Assembly: GCF_027460065.1 (NCBI RefSeq)
Contig: NZ_JAPYZZ010000006.1
Span: 196,909-260,908, forward strand
Reading direction: 5' to 3'
DNA from: Martinezella rhizogenes
Lineage (GTDB): Bacteria; Pseudomonadota; Alphaproteobacteria; Rhizobiales; Rhizobiaceae
DNA length: 64,000 bases
Positions within the stretch are counted from its first letter, which is position 1, and the number at the start of each line of letters is the position of its first letter. Below, in pieces: positions 28,166-37,566 of this stretch. Under the pieces are notes generated by a model. The model did no database searches and was not told the DNA's origin. It saw only the letters and a program-made list of their open reading frames with translations. The translations under genes and the position numbers were made by a program.

Positions 28166-28491
28166 TACGCCATTCCTCTCCCTCGTGCGGAGACCTTGAT
28201 CGGATTTGGGCTAACGCTTGCGCCGCCCCAGATAAGACCATCAACGCTCCTTCCTGCCGTCTGCAAAAACAGCAGAACGACGCTGGCCGCGTTGTAGTCT
28301 CGCTCCACGACGAGCCGCGCTGCGAACCACAAGGGGACGAGAATGACTTCGTAAAGCGGGTTCTGAACGATCACGATGACAAAGCCGGCAAACATCATGA
28401 ATAGCCCCGCCAATGTCAGTGGCACCCCAAGAAACAATGCGGGCCGTGTCGCCGCGAGGTAGAGGGTCGCTTCTTCCAGGCGATCATTCAT
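28165..28491 (-). CDS. virB3: VirB3 inner-membrane protein
   Basis: 108 residues from ATG 28491, which overlaps the virB2 stop (ATGA). It has two adjacent hydrophobic helices (ALFLGVPLTLAGLFMMFAGF and VIVIVQNPLYEVILVPLWFA). VirB3 associates with VirB4 and is required for pilus biogenesis and substrate transfer. A TTG one codon earlier is an alternative start but gives no better length. Matches Agrobacterium VirB3 nearly throughout. Confidence 0.96.
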   Translation of the reverse strand: MNDRLEEATLYLAATRPALFLGVPLTLAGLFMMFAGFVIVIVQNPLYEVILVPLWFAARLVVERDYNAASVVLLFLQTAGRSVDGLIWGGASVSPNPIKVSARGRGMA

Positions 28492-28856
28492 CAAGCACCG
28501 CCGGTCAGCGTTTTGCCGAGGAAGCTAGCTCCAAACATGATGACGATGCCGCCGACGACGCCGGCAACGAGACCAAGCGAAGCCCGCCCGAACATCCAGG
28601 AGATTCCAATGGCCACAATGCCGAGAACAGCCAGTGACTGGCCGAACGGACCAAGGATAAACGTGCATATATTGTTAACCATTGTGGCTGGGTCAGCGCC
28701 GCCACCCGCAGATTGGGCTGCGGCCGGGCCTGAGGAGAATATACTCCAACCCATTGCGCCGCCCACGCTCGGCGCATAGCCAGATACCACGCGCATCATC
28801 GCGTTCGACAGGGAGAGGCGATTCAGATGTACTCGGTATCTCTCAAAGCATCGCAT
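28491..28856 (-). CDS. virB2: VirB2 major T-pilin
   Basis: 121 residues starting MRCFERYRVHLNRLSLSNAM. The long signal sequence ends at the PAAAQ site, so mature pilin begins near Gln48 (QSAGGGADPATMVNNICTFI). It contains two hydrophobic helices and the conserved GISWMFGRASLGLVAGVVGG loop. VirB2 is processed, cyclised and assembled into the T-pilus. The ATG at 28856 overlaps the virB1 stop by one nucleotide (TAATG). The upstream open frame to 29006 is only the shadow of virB1. Confidence 0.97.
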   Translation of the reverse strand: MRCFERYRVHLNRLSLSNAMMRVVSGYAPSVGGAMGWSIFSSGPAAAQSAGGGADPATMVNNICTFILGPFGQSLAVLGIVAIGISWMFGRASLGLVAGVVGGIVIMFGASFLGKTLTGGA

Positions 28857-29593
28857 TATTGCGGATCTCCTTTGTTTAAATCGAACAAGAGTTGATTGTC
28901 GTCTTCGGATTTGCGGTGGTCCTGGTCTGGAGGCGGCGGTGGACCGGATGAACCGCCAGCGCCACCCTCCTGAGAACGGCGCTTGTATGAACCCCAAACA
29001 TCCCATGTTTCCTCGGATCTTGGTTTCTCGCGATCGTCTTTTGAACGCTCGGTTAACGAGGGAACGAGCTGTTGAGCGGCCGTCTCAACTTTTCGCACGT
29101 AGCCATTCGCGAAGCCGTGCGTGAAATCACCGGTGTTATAGGCGGAGATTGCCCGACGAAGCGCCAATTGCTCTTCGTCCGCCGTGTGGCCGCCAGCATA
29201 GCGGCTCTCAAGCAAGCTAGCGGCGGCGGATAGTGAGGTACACGGTTGAAGAGCGCCGTCGGGCGTCAGACCGAGCACGCGAAAATTCCGGGAATTGATC
29301 TGCATGAGCCCGACATCCAGCGAATGCCGTGCATCAAGACGGTCCATCACGACTTGCGTTGCCTGTGCGTGATTCTGCCAGTGAAGCGTTTCGCCAGTGG
29401 TATTGTCATGCACCGCAAGCGGATCAAAGCGGCTCTCGACGTCAGCGATCGCTGCAAGCGTGGATGGAGCAACGGATGGGGCGCATTCGCGTGCGAAATA
29501 ATTGAACTCAGCAAATGACAGGGGCGCTGAGTGGCTCGACGGGCAAGTGGAAGCCCACAAGACGATCGACAGTGGCCCCGCTGCCTTCAACAT
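28856..29593 (-). CDS. virB1: VirB1 lytic transglycosylase
   Basis: 245 residues. An N-terminal signal peptide (MLKAAGPLSIVLWASTCPSS) precedes an SLT lysozyme-like domain with catalytic Glu in IADVESRFDPLAVHDNTTGE, then SLDVGLMQINSRNFRVLG and RRAISAYNTGDF. The C-terminal tail (from about residue 175) corresponds to the secreted VirB1* peptide. VirB1 opens peptidoglycan for channel assembly. First gene of the 11-gene virB operon, whose genes mostly overlap or abut. Confidence 0.97.
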   Translation of the reverse strand: MLKAAGPLSIVLWASTCPSSHSAPLSFAEFNYFARECAPSVAPSTLAAIADVESRFDPLAVHDNTTGETLHWQNHAQATQVVMDRLDARHSLDVGLMQINSRNFRVLGLTPDGALQPCTSLSAAASLLESRYAGGHTADEEQLALRRAISAYNTGDFTHGFANGYVRKVETAAQQLVPSLTERSKDDREKPRSEETWDVWGSYKRRSQEGGAGGSSGPPPPPDQDHRKSEDDNQLLFDLNKGDPQ

Positions 29594-29713
29594 TTCTTAT
29601 CTCCCCGCGCTCATAACCAACACAGCCCCTTCGGTCGAAAGAGATGCCGTCATCTGATGTTTACGATTATCGTGAGGGTCGGTTACGCTAGGATTTTCGA
29701 TTTCTTCTTTTCG

Positions 29714-29727
29714 ATTTCATTTGAAGC
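29714..29727. promoter_or_regulatory. vir box between virB1 and the pRiA4 ORF-3 gene
   Basis: The minus strand GCTTCAAATGAAAT scores 12/14 and the plus strand ATTTCATTTGAAGC 13/14 against RTTDCAWTTGHAAY. It lies about 120 nt before virB1, the right range for the virB promoter. A weaker ATTGAAAAA half-site sits at 29735-29745. Confidence 0.7.
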
Positions 29728-29978
29728 GAAATCCATTTTTCAATCACCCTAAGCACTCGCCGGTGAGAGACGACGCTCTGAAGCAACTGCAAGGATATAG
29801 AATGCCACGGACGTAGGGTTGCGTACCTCGCGGTGATGGACGTCTTTTGATGCAATGCCAAACGTGGAAATCGCGGCTCCAGTATGGATCGGAATGCGAA
29901 TGGAAATGCGGAAGCGGGTATGGTTCGATCTCCTCACGATCAACACAACCGTCAACGCTCAACCATGGTTTTGGCCTC

Positions 29979-30584
29979 ATGACCCCTTGCGATCGCATTG
30001 CGCGGCTATATGTCCAACTTAACGAGATGGAGCCAGTGATCTGGCGCAGAGTCGAGGTATCGCTTAGCTTGAGCCTCAAGGCCCTTCACGACGTCATCCA
30101 GGCCATGATGTTGTTTGAAAATTATCACCTTTTCGAGTTTGAGGCCGGTGGTAGGCAATATGATGCGCCAGGTCCCGAAGGCGCCTACGGCCGCAAGACC
30201 TATGCGGCTCGCAATGTCCGCATTGCAGCACTCGTCGATCGCGGTGTATCGACCTTCACCTACACATATGACTTTGGTGATTACTGGCAGCATACCATCA
30301 AGATCGAAGCTGCAAATCCCGCCCTTGAATATCCGTGCTTCCTCGATGGCGAGCACAGGGCACCACCGGAGGACGTTGGCGGAAAAAGCGGCTTCACGGA
30401 GTTCCTGAAAGCAATGGCTAGGCCGCGGCATCCTCAGCATCGCCAATTCACGCGTTGGTATGGCGGGCCCTTCGATCCCGCCGATATCAGCGTCGACGTC
30501 GTCCAGGATCGTATTGCTAAACTCGCTCACCGCCGAACGCTCGGAAAAGTGGGCTTTGCAAAAAGTCGGAACCAACAACATTGA
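29979..30584 (+). CDS. pRiA4b ORF-3 family protein
   Basis: 201 residues from ATG 29979 (MTPCDRIARLYVQLNEMEPV). It has the family hallmark VIWRRVEVSLSLSLKALHDV, ENYHLFEF, a FTYTYDFGDYWQHTIKIE block and CFLDGEHRAPPEDVGGKSGF. This domain family (PRiA4_ORF3-like) was named from the Agrobacterium rhizogenes virulence plasmid, where it occurs near vir genes. Its function is unknown; relatives occur as stand-alone plasmid proteins. It is divergent from virB1 and shares its vir-box region, so VirG may regulate it. An ATG at 29847 would give an atypical N-terminus. Confidence 0.85.
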   Translation: MTPCDRIARLYVQLNEMEPVIWRRVEVSLSLSLKALHDVIQAMMLFENYHLFEFEAGGRQYDAPGPEGAYGRKTYAARNVRIAALVDRGVSTFTYTYDFGDYWQHTIKIEAANPALEYPCFLDGEHRAPPEDVGGKSGFTEFLKAMARPRHPQHRQFTRWYGGPFDPADISVDVVQDRIAKLAHRRTLGKVGFAKSRNQQH

Positions 30585-30636
30585 TCAAACCCGCGAAAAG
30601 CTAGGCAATGATTTGGGTTGTCGGTACTTCGTCCTC

Positions 30637-30867
30637 ATGCACTCAGGTAGACAGCCACAAGATTCGATGGGGCTAAGGTTTTTGCGCAATTATGCCATCG
30701 AGATGTTAGTTCAGGATGGCTACTTCTCAGCATATGACGATGCTCCCGTGTGCGAGCTAGACGAACATCTCACCTTGCTCACGGAAGATCGCATAGAAAA
30801 TCTTCAGCAAATGGTCGCCAACCTCCGGGTCCGGAGAAACACCGCCAAAATTGTCGACAGAAAATGA
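30637..30867 (+). CDS. Small hypothetical protein (76 aa)
   Basis: A frame from ATG 30637 contains GLRFLRNYAIEMLVQDGYFS, AYDDAPVCELDEHLTLLTED and a charged C-terminus. The frame stays open upstream past the pRiA4 ORF-3 stop, so the true start is uncertain and could be a non-ATG codon. No recognised domain. It lies 53 nt downstream of the ORF-3 gene on the same strand, so co-transcription is possible. Ends convergent with virA. Confidence 0.35.
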   Translation: MHSGRQPQDSMGLRFLRNYAIEMLVQDGYFSAYDDAPVCELDEHLTLLTEDRIENLQQMVANLRVRRNTAKIVDRK

Positions 30868-31017
30868 CTCCGAGAAACCAAAGCCGCCTCGGCCTAAGCA
30901 CTGGCATACACGCCGTTCTTTATATCGTAAACTACAGGGTCATATCCGCGCGAACAACGGTTGTGATTACCGCGCTATAGCCCTGGTTCCGCTTTCCTGA
31001 GAAATTGTTTTGCCGCT

Positions 31018-33507
31018 CTACGTTTTGATCTTCGTCCGAATCGCATAAGCCATGGTCCTTGAGGATATAGGCTTGGGCAGGAAAAGCGCGGTCGTCATGT
31101 CGTCTCTCGAAAGTGACATTTTTAAATCATTGCCGCCAATAATGATGGACGACGTGTTAAACGCTGCATGCAAGGCAGGAGCACTGTGATTGTTGGGAAG
31201 AGACGATTGGTCAACGAGAACCAGATCGGCTTGTTTGCCTTTTGAAATCCAATCGCAAAGTTCTTTAAACGTCTTAAAACCCACCGGCTCGTAGCCGAGG
31301 GCGGCGATCTTGTCTTCGCACTGTTCTCGCGAGACGGGATCGGGCTCAACTAGCGCCACAATCTCTCCGCTGCCACGCGGTGTTTTAGAGCAGCCAAAAA
31401 AAGTGTCCGGGCTGATGGGTTGCTTCGAGCAGGGGGGCAGATAAATGTCAAAGCACGTCCCTCTCCCAATGGTTGAAGTTACGTCGATGTACCCTGCAAG
31501 CCCGCTGACGTGGCCGTGCACGGCGGCGAGACCCAGCCCAGTGCCGCCGCTACGAGCCCGTGTTGTAAAGAAAGGCTCAAAAATGTGAGGAAGCGCAGCC
31601 TCGGCAATGCCTTCACCGTTGTCGCTGACAGAAAGGAGAACATAGTCGCCGGCTGGCATAACACCATGCGCCAGAATTTTTTGTCGAGACACAAAAATTC
31701 GGCCAACGGTGATCTCGATTCGGCCGTCAGCGGTAAACGCCTGGGAAGCGTTCTTACAAAGGTTCATAAGTATTTGCTGGATCTCTAGCGGGCTTCCTTC
31801 AATCACGCTCTTCTTGTCGTCAAACTTGAAATTCAGCTCGATGTTGCGTTGTAACGCCACCCGCAATAGGGGAGCAATTTCCATCACGAGTTCGGAGACA
31901 CTGAATGGCTCTGTCACGCGCTCCAGTTTTCGGCTTAACGCCAAGATCTGATCGATAATCAGCCTAGCTCTGTCGCCCGACGAAATAATATAGTCAATGT
32001 ATCTTCGGGTGATAGATGATCGAGGCACCGTGTTTTGCGCCATTTCAGCGTGCCCGAGGATTGCCCCTAAAATATTATTGAATTCATGCGCTATTCCACC
32101 GGCGAGTGTGCCAACTGCCTGAAGGCGTTCCGCATGCTCCAGTCGCCTCTCCAGAATATCGCATTCGGTCTGCTTGCGGCGGACATCGATATAATGGCAG
32201 AGGCAGGCGGTCGCGAGCTCAAGAAGCTGGATTTCACCCGGGCAAGGTCGCAGACGATAGCTTTGGTAACTTAGCGAACAAATCGCTATCAAGTGATCCG
32301 TGGATTTGTGTGCCAACAGTATCGAAAGGCCTGGAATCTCTGGAGAAACGCAGCCGACCTTTCGAGTTGACATGATGCGGAACACTGACGCACGTTCGTC
32401 CGCTTTGGCAAAAGAGACCATTTCGCGTAACGCCACGTCCTCCCAGACGGGCTCAGGCACCTTGGCAGCGAAACTCTCGACAGCCCATCTGTCCCCATGG
32501 TTCACCAAGGCTAACGCACACGAATCGGCATTAAAGAAGCGCTGAATAATTCCAAGCGCAGCTTGCGCGGACGAAGCAGTCGCCCCACCGCCTTCAAAAC
32601 AAGCGCCAATCTCTTTGATCAGCTCTTCGTAATCCAAACGCCGCGCCAACCAATCCGTTTTCCGGCGCAGCCTATAGACTAGTGAGATGATGTAGATGCA
32701 AAGGCCCACTGAAACAGAACCCAAGAAGATTCGTGCCCGCTGCTCTCTCACACTTTGTAAGCTATAGGCCTCCAAACACTTGCGCTGCAACCTTTCGGCA
32801 ATTTCAGCGGTGTCAGACGTCTGAATCATTTTTACTGCATCGTTTACCCGGGGCAAAAGCGATAAAATGATGCGACCCTCACGTATCAGTATACGCGCAG
32901 GAGCTTCGTCCCCGCCGCGAGTTTTTTGGAGCTCGTCGAATTCGTGACTGATTTCCAATGAAAGAGCCGGGCTTGGCTGACGCATGAACTGCAGCATCAG
33001 ACTACCTAATTCGATCGGATTTTCAGCCGTCTGATCCGTCGACCGCATTCTGGCAAGAATATTCAACGCACGAGTGAAGCTGGCAAGCGAATCTTGCAGG
33101 AGCACGTTCTGCGCTCCGAAGGCTGCGACGGCCGCGTCGGTCGTATCCACCGACACCTTTAACTGATCTAGCAGTTGAGAGAAATCGTTGCCGCTCACAA
33201 GATGGGATTGTTTGAATAGTCGCTTCAAATTTTCCAGGTTCTTCCGCAAAGCTCCCAACCTGGTGAGAATGGGCCGGTAGTTCCCCACCATACCAGCGTG
33301 AGCGCGGAGCACATCCCGCTGCAGTGAGGCACTGTCGATGTTAATTGCTCGCAATTGGGTCAGTATTGCCCGATTGGTTTCATTGTCCTGCCAGGACCCA
33401 ATCGCCACCAAGGCAAAGATCATTGCGGCAACTATTAGGGCAAGGATAGACCAAGGCTTGGCGCCTGGCCTGAAATCCTGCCGGGTCGGCGAATACCTTC
33501 CATCCAT
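31018..33507 (-). CDS. virA: VirA phenolic-sensing hybrid histidine kinase
   Basis: 829 residues from ATG 33507 ([20 protein letters not shown]), the known VirA length; an upstream in-frame ATG at 33528 adds 7 residues. Two transmembrane helices (about 19-39 and 261-280) bound the periplasmic sugar/ChvE-interacting region. The linker (about 280-440) senses phenolics. The kinase carries His474 ([17 protein letters not shown]), the N box ([13 protein letters not shown]) and G boxes ([21 protein letters not shown]). A C-terminal receiver domain ([20 protein letters not shown]) modulates activity. VirA phosphorylates VirG. Confidence 0.97.
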   Translation of the reverse strand: MDGRYSPTRQDFRPGAKPWSILALIVAAMIFALVAIGSWQDNETNRAILTQLRAINIDSASLQRDVLRAHAGMVGNYRPILTRLGALRKNLENLKRLFKQSHLVSGNDFSQLLDQLKVSVDTTDAAVAAFGAQNVLLQDSLASFTRALNILARMRSTDQTAENPIELGSLMLQFMRQPSPALSLEISHEFDELQKTRGGDEAPARILIREGRIILSLLPRVNDAVKMIQTSDTAEIAERLQRKCLEAYSLQSVREQRARIFLGSVSVGLCIYIISLVYRLRRKTDWLARRLDYEELIKEIGACFEGGGATASSAQAALGIIQRFFNADSCALALVNHGDRWAVESFAAKVPEPVWEDVALREMVSFAKADERASVFRIMSTRKVGCVSPEIPGLSILLAHKSTDHLIAICSLSYQSYRLRPCPGEIQLLELATACLCHYIDVRRKQTECDILERRLEHAERLQAVGTLAGGIAHEFNNILGAILGHAEMAQNTVPRSSITRRYIDYIISSGDRARLIIDQILALSRKLERVTEPFSVSELVMEIAPLLRVALQRNIELNFKFDDKKSVIEGSPLEIQQILMNLCKNASQAFTADGRIEITVGRIFVSRQKILAHGVMPAGDYVLLSVSDNGEGIAEAALPHIFEPFFTTRARSGGTGLGLAAVHGHVSGLAGYIDVTSTIGRGTCFDIYLPPCSKQPISPDTFFGCSKTPRGSGEIVALVEPDPVSREQCEDKIAALGYEPVGFKTFKELCDWISKGKQADLVLVDQSSLPNNHSAPALHAAFNTSSIIIGGNDLKMSLSRDDMTTALFLPKPISSRTMAYAIRTKIKT

Positions 33508-33610
33508 CCGCACTTTTCCTCGCGCCAACGCTCTGTCCCACTCCGGTGGCGCTTAGGCCGCACGGTAGGCTTTGTAAATGGGCTTGAAATCACAAACGTC
33601 GACTCAGTTT

Positions 33611-33624
33611 GTTTCAATTGAAAT
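33611..33624. promoter_or_regulatory. Perfect palindromic vir box upstream of virA
   Basis: GTTTCAATTGAAAT matches RTTDCAWTTGHAAY at all 14 positions, and so does its complement ATTTCAATTGAAAC. It lies 104 nt before the virA ATG, so virA is autoregulated through VirG. Confidence 0.9.
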
Positions 33625-34278
33625 ACAACGTTAGCCATGGCGTCTCCCGGTTGCCGAGTTTTTTGCCGCGGTTTGCATCGAGAAGAATGAAATCGTCGAC
33701 ATATCCGAAGTGGCTGATCATCCGTCGACAGGGCGAGTTGCTGTGCTAGAAACGGCGAGTGCTGCCGTCACGGGCGCCGCGGAGATTAAGTGTGTGTTCG
33801 TACCGCCTCAAAGGCTGTCGTCTATGAAAAGAACCTAGTCATCAGCGATATTTGAGACGTAACGGGCTAATTCATATGCATATCCATGAAATATCCTTCA
33901 GCGGCATTTTTCGTTTTAGGTCACCGCGCAAAACTGCAGCACGAACGTCGGGTGCTGACTGCACATCGCGCGACTGATGTGCCGTCCCTGGTCAAATCGC
34001 CTATCTGCTTTTCGACGTTGCGCTAACGGGATCCGCTGCAATCGCCAAAAGCTGGTGTCCCGCCGCAACTCCGCGATTTTCCACTAAGACAAGGGATCGA
34101 AGCTCCCATATCCACATAAGTCGACAACGTCAGAAATGCGCAATTACAAATGTAGCGAAATATGGCTTCAGCCGATCACGTCCAGCTGGTAGACCCTTCG
34201 AAGTAAAGCGTCGAAATCCGGATTATAAAATCTGATTTTGACTAAATATATATTCCAGTAAATCTACATGGGGCGTAC
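33625..34278. other. Intergenic region between virA and tzs
   Basis: About 650 bases without a supported gene, between divergent virA and tzs. The tzs promoter must lie here. The nearest vir-box-like site is a CAATTACAAA core at 34141-34150, which is a poor match. The segment just before tzs (34225-34265) is A/T-rich. Confidence 0.5.
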
Positions 34279-34765
34279 ATGTTACTCTATCTCATCTATG
34301 GACCGACCTGCAGCGGCAAAACGGACATGGCGATCCAAATCGCGCAAGAAACCGGGTGGCCGGTGGTTGCACTTGATCGTGTGCAGTGCTGTCCTCAAAT
34401 TGCTACTGGTAGCGGAAGGCCTCTGGCATCGGAATTGCAATCCACGCAGCGGATATATCTGGATTCACGCCCTCTTACCGAAGGCATCATTGACGCTGAA
34501 AGCGCCCATCGCCGGCTCATATTGGAAGTGGATTGGCAGAAGTCAGAAGAGGGTCTCATTTTAGAGGGCGGCTCGATTTCGCTTCTCAATTGTATGGCCA
34601 AAAGCCCGTATTGGAAGTCTGATTTTCAATGGCACGTTAAGCGGTTGCGCCTCGGGGATCCGGAGACCTTTCTGGCGAGAGCCAAGCTTCGTGTTTCGGA
34701 AATGTTTGCCATCAGGGAAGATCGGCCATCGTTGTTGGAGGAATTGGCGGAACTCTGGAATTACC
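34279..34765 (+). pseudogene. tzs: tzs 5' part (dimethylallyl transferase), interrupted
   Basis: The first 162 codons of Tzs. The P-loop [20 protein letters not shown] is at residues 4-23, followed by [19 protein letters not shown] and [20 protein letters not shown]. Tzs makes isopentenyl/zeatin-type cytokinins from AMP and (hydroxy)dimethylallyl diphosphate; in nopaline strains it is vir-induced and acts in the bacterium. The frame breaks at ELWNY, where an IS66-type end begins. A read-through reaches a stop at 34782 after four foreign codons. The missing 81 codons are at 54167-54411. The truncated product lacks the C-terminal substrate-binding part and is presumably inactive. Confidence 0.95.
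34758..34765 (+). repeat. Left target-site duplication (GAATTACC)
   Basis: An 8-bp direct repeat identical to 54159-54166, flanking the 19.4-kb insertion. Eight bp is the duplication length typical of IS66-family transposition. Confidence 0.92.
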
Positions 34766-34957
34766 GTAAGCATCCGAGCTGAACCGTCTTGCGCATTTGG
34801 GATGAGTTTTAGGAATTTGTCTGCTTGTCGAAGCGAGGACAAGGAGTAGATCGCGATGGAAATTTCGATTGTTGGCGGATGGGGACCGGCCGGGGCGATA
34901 AGTGTGTGCTGCAGAAGCGCACTGTCTATATTGACGTCTCTATAGACGGTGTGCGCC

Positions 34958-35389
34958 ATGGAGTTTTTCAAGGATAGCGAACCCTCGGTCAGCCGCATGG
35001 AGATCGTGGATACGGGTAGCCGTCGTCGGTTTAGCGATGCGGCCAAGATTGCGATTGTAGCGGAGAGTTATCGGGGCAGGAACGGCGTGACGGGGACTGC
35101 CCGCCGTCACTGCATTACACGTTATCAGTTATACGGCTGGCGCAAAGCCTTTGAAGAGGGGCGGCTCAGGGGCACGGAAGAGGTGAGCGGGTTTGTGCCG
35201 GCGCTTGTCGCGCCGGAAGCCATGCCGGTTGCTGCCGCAATGGTGCGACAGGACGCGCCGTCGCCGCCGTCAGGATCAAGCATTAGCCGGATGGAGGTCG
35301 TGAGCACGAACGGCCGGCGGGTGATCGTGGATTGGAATGGTGAGGTAGATAGGCTGCTTCAGATCGTGCGCGGGCTGGAGGCGCTTTGA
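34958..35389 (+). CDS. tnpA: IS66 TnpA accessory transposition protein
   Basis: About 143 residues. An N-terminal helix-turn-helix region (SRRRFSDAAKIAIVAESYRG ... TRYQLYGWRKAF) of the IS66 TnpA/IS3-OrfA-like type is followed by a variable tail. TnpA likely binds element ends and is required with TnpB and TnpC. ATG 34958 (MEFFKD) is preferred; an ATG three codons earlier exists. Its stop overlaps the tnpB start (TGATG). Confidence 0.88.
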   Translation: MEFFKDSEPSVSRMEIVDTGSRRRFSDAAKIAIVAESYRGRNGVTGTARRHCITRYQLYGWRKAFEEGRLRGTEEVSGFVPALVAPEAMPVAAAMVRQDAPSPPSGSSISRMEVVSTNGRRVIVDWNGEVDRLLQIVRGLEAL

Positions 35390-35742
35390 TGAATCCGTTT
35401 CCGATGGGCACGGGCATACGGGTTTGGCTTGCGACGGGCTATACCGACATGCGGTGCGGCTTTCCGTCCTTGGCCTTGCGGGTGCAGGAGGTCTTGAAGC
35501 ACGATCCGTTCGGAGGCCATCTTTTTTGCTTCCGAGGGAAACGGGGCGATATGATCAAGGTCGTTTGGCACGACGGCTTGGGCGCCTGCCTGTTCACGCG
35601 ACGGCTGGAAAAAGGCCGGTTCATCTGGCCGGCTGTGGAAGGAGGAGCGGTGTCAATCACGCCAGCGCAGATGTCTTATTTGCTGTCCGGTATCGACTGG
35701 AGAAACCCGCAGGAAACGTGGCGTCCGACGCGGATTGGATGA
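35389..35742 (+). CDS. tnpB: IS66 TnpB (Orf2-like) accessory protein
   Basis: 117 residues starting MNPFPMGTGIRVWLATGYTD with MRCGFPSLALRVQEVLKHDP and FCFRGKRGDMIKVVWHDG. This is the signature of the IS66 Orf2/TnpB family (PF05717 type). It is essential for transposition, with unclear biochemical role. Translationally coupled to tnpA through TGATG. Confidence 0.93.
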   Translation: MNPFPMGTGIRVWLATGYTDMRCGFPSLALRVQEVLKHDPFGGHLFCFRGKRGDMIKVVWHDGLGACLFTRRLEKGRFIWPAVEGGAVSITPAQMSYLLSGIDWRNPQETWRPTRIG

Positions 35743-35787
35743 CGCTTCACCATTGAAAATACTGAGGAAAAATGCTTTGATCTCGTC

Positions 35788-37482
35788 ATGGGATCAAAGC
35801 CGTTCGCTCTTCCGTCTGACCTTGCAAGTGCCCAGGCTGCGCTGCTGGCTGAACGCGAAGCATTGCGCTGTGAACGCGAGGCCCGGCAGCGGGCTGAGGC
35901 CGAGCGTGACATGGCTGTAGCGGACTCCGCCCATGCGAAAGCCAGGCTGTCCGACATCGAAGCGCAGATCGCGCATTTGCAGTTGCTGATCGAGAAACTG
36001 AAACGCGAGAAGCACGGGGCGAAGCGAGAGCGCACGGCGCGGCTAATCGAGCAGATGGAATTGCAGCTCGAAGAGCTGATGATCAAAGCGGCCGAAGATG
36101 AGGTGGCGGCAGAGGACGCAGCGGCCAAAACCCAGACCGTGCATTCGTTCACACGCAAACGGCCGGTCCGCAAGCCATGGCCGGAGGATATCGAGCGCGA
36201 GCGTGTCGTCATCGACGCGCCGAGCACTTGCGGCCATTGCGGCGGCGAGCGGCTGTCAAAGCTGGGGGAGGATATCACCGAGACGCTGGAGGAAATTCCG
36301 CGCCGGTTCAAGGTGATCGAGACGGTGCGGGAGAAATTTACTTGCCGGGACTGCGAGGCGATCACCCAGCCGCCGGCACCCTTCCATGCCACGCCGCGCG
36401 GCTTTATCGGCGCAAACCTGCTGGCGACGATCGTCTTCGACAAGTTCGGCATGCACATTCCGCTGAACCGCCAGAGCACGCGGTTCAAATGCGAAGGCAT
36501 CGAACTGTCGACCTCGACGCTGGCCGATCAGACAGGCTATGTCACATCGGCCCTCCAGCCGATCTTCGAGATGATCCGCAACCATGTGTTTGCGGCCGAG
36601 CGTCTTCATGCCGACGACACCCGCATTCCTATCCTGGCGAAGGGGAAATGCGTGAACGGGCACATATGGAGCTACGTTCGGGACGACCGGCCATTTGGCG
36701 GCAGCGCCCCACCAGCGGCGCTTTACTACGCCTCCAGCGACTGGTCTGGCAAACATCCGCAGGAACACATGGCCCGATACCAGGGCATCCTTCAGGTGGA
36801 TTGTTACAACGGCTACAATGAGCTCTTCGAGCCGAAGAAAACGGCAAAGCCGATACCGGCGATCCCTGCATATTGTTGGAGCCATAGCAGAAGGAAGTTC
36901 TTCGAATTGGCCGACGTGGCAAAGAACGCCCGTAGCAAAACGCCGCGGCCGGTTTACCCGCTCGCTCTCGAGGCCGTTCAGAAGATCGACAGGCTGTTTG
37001 AGATCGAGCGCGAGATCAACGGACTGTCGGCAGAGGCCCGCCTCGCAGTACGGCAGGACAAAAGCAGGCCGCTGCTCGATGAATTACGCACCTGGCTCGA
37101 TGAGCAGCGAAGGGTGTTGTCGCGCTATTCCCCGCTGATCGGGCCGATCGACTATCTGCTGGGCCGCTGGGAAGGTTTTGCCCGCTTCATTGATGACGGC
37201 AGAATCTGCATCTCGAACAACGCCGCCGAGCGAAGCCTGCGCGGGATCGCATCTGGAAGAAAATCATGGTTATTCGCCGGCTCTGACCTTGGAGCCGAAA
37301 GAGTGGCCGTCATGACCACCCTGATCATGACCGCTCGTCTCAACGACGTCGATCCCAAGGCATGGCTGGCCGATGTCATTGCCCGCATCGCCGACCTGCC
37401 AATCAAACGCCTGTCCGAACTCCTCCCCTGGGAGTGGAAAAGACTGCGCGACGAAAACGCCGCGGCCCAGCAGGCGGCCTGA
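35788..37482 (+). CDS. tnpC: IS66 TnpC DDE transposase
   Basis: 564 residues, full length. An N-terminal leucine-zipper-like coiled coil (residues 10-70) is followed by a zinc-finger (CGHCGGERLSKLGEDITETL, FTCRDCEAITQPPAPFHATP), the DDE catalytic domain with HADDTRIPIL and QVDCYNGYNELF, and the C-terminal NNAAERSLRGIASGRKSWLF block containing the catalytic Glu. It catalyses cut/copy of IS66 ends. No frameshift is visible, so this element may be active and could also mobilise the composite unit. Confidence 0.93.
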   Translation: MGSKPFALPSDLASAQAALLAEREALRCEREARQRAEAERDMAVADSAHAKARLSDIEAQIAHLQLLIEKLKREKHGAKRERTARLIEQMELQLEELMIKAAEDEVAAEDAAAKTQTVHSFTRKRPVRKPWPEDIERERVVIDAPSTCGHCGGERLSKLGEDITETLEEIPRRFKVIETVREKFTCRDCEAITQPPAPFHATPRGFIGANLLATIVFDKFGMHIPLNRQSTRFKCEGIELSTSTLADQTGYVTSALQPIFEMIRNHVFAAERLHADDTRIPILAKGKCVNGHIWSYVRDDRPFGGSAPPAALYYASSDWSGKHPQEHMARYQGILQVDCYNGYNELFEPKKTAKPIPAIPAYCWSHSRRKFFELADVAKNARSKTPRPVYPLALEAVQKIDRLFEIEREINGLSAEARLAVRQDKSRPLLDELRTWLDEQRRVLSRYSPLIGPIDYLLGRWEGFARFIDDGRICISNNAAERSLRGIASGRKSWLFAGSDLGAERVAVMTTLIMTARLNDVDPKAWLADVIARIADLPIKRLSELLPWEWKRLRDENAAAQQAA

Positions 37483-37566
37483 CGCTCGAAATCCTCTCTA
37501 TCTCATCCTACACCCGCGTTCTCCCGCGTACGACAGAAGATCCCGCGTCTCCCCTCGGATGTTTAC

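Larger units (their letters stand above)
34766..37566 (+). mobile_element. Complete IS66-family element, left arm
   Basis: A 2,801-bp element with ends GTAAGCATCCGAG and, complemented at 37566, GTAAACATCCGAG. It contains the full tnpA-tnpB-tnpC set in one direction. Its right inner flank (GCTGCTCA) does not repeat the left flank GAATTACC, as expected if it moved as part of the composite unit. Confidence 0.88.

Noticed and set aside
29735-29746. Second vir box of the virB promoter
   Set aside because: Only the ATTGAAA half matches (about 9/14). It is mentioned with the main site, not annotated separately.
30006-30581. 191-aa minus-strand ORF opposite the pRiA4 ORF-3 gene
   Set aside because: It is the antisense shadow of a recognised family protein. 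It has no ribosome site and no motif.
34137-34153. vir box for tzs
   Set aside because: The CAATTACAAA core matches only about 9 of 14 consensus positions, too weak to list as a feature.
36177-36885. Overlapping 200-aa ORFs in other frames of the IS66 tnpC genes, also at 52246-53292
   Set aside because: They are frame shadows of GC-rich transposase genes. The true TnpC frames carry all conserved motifs.
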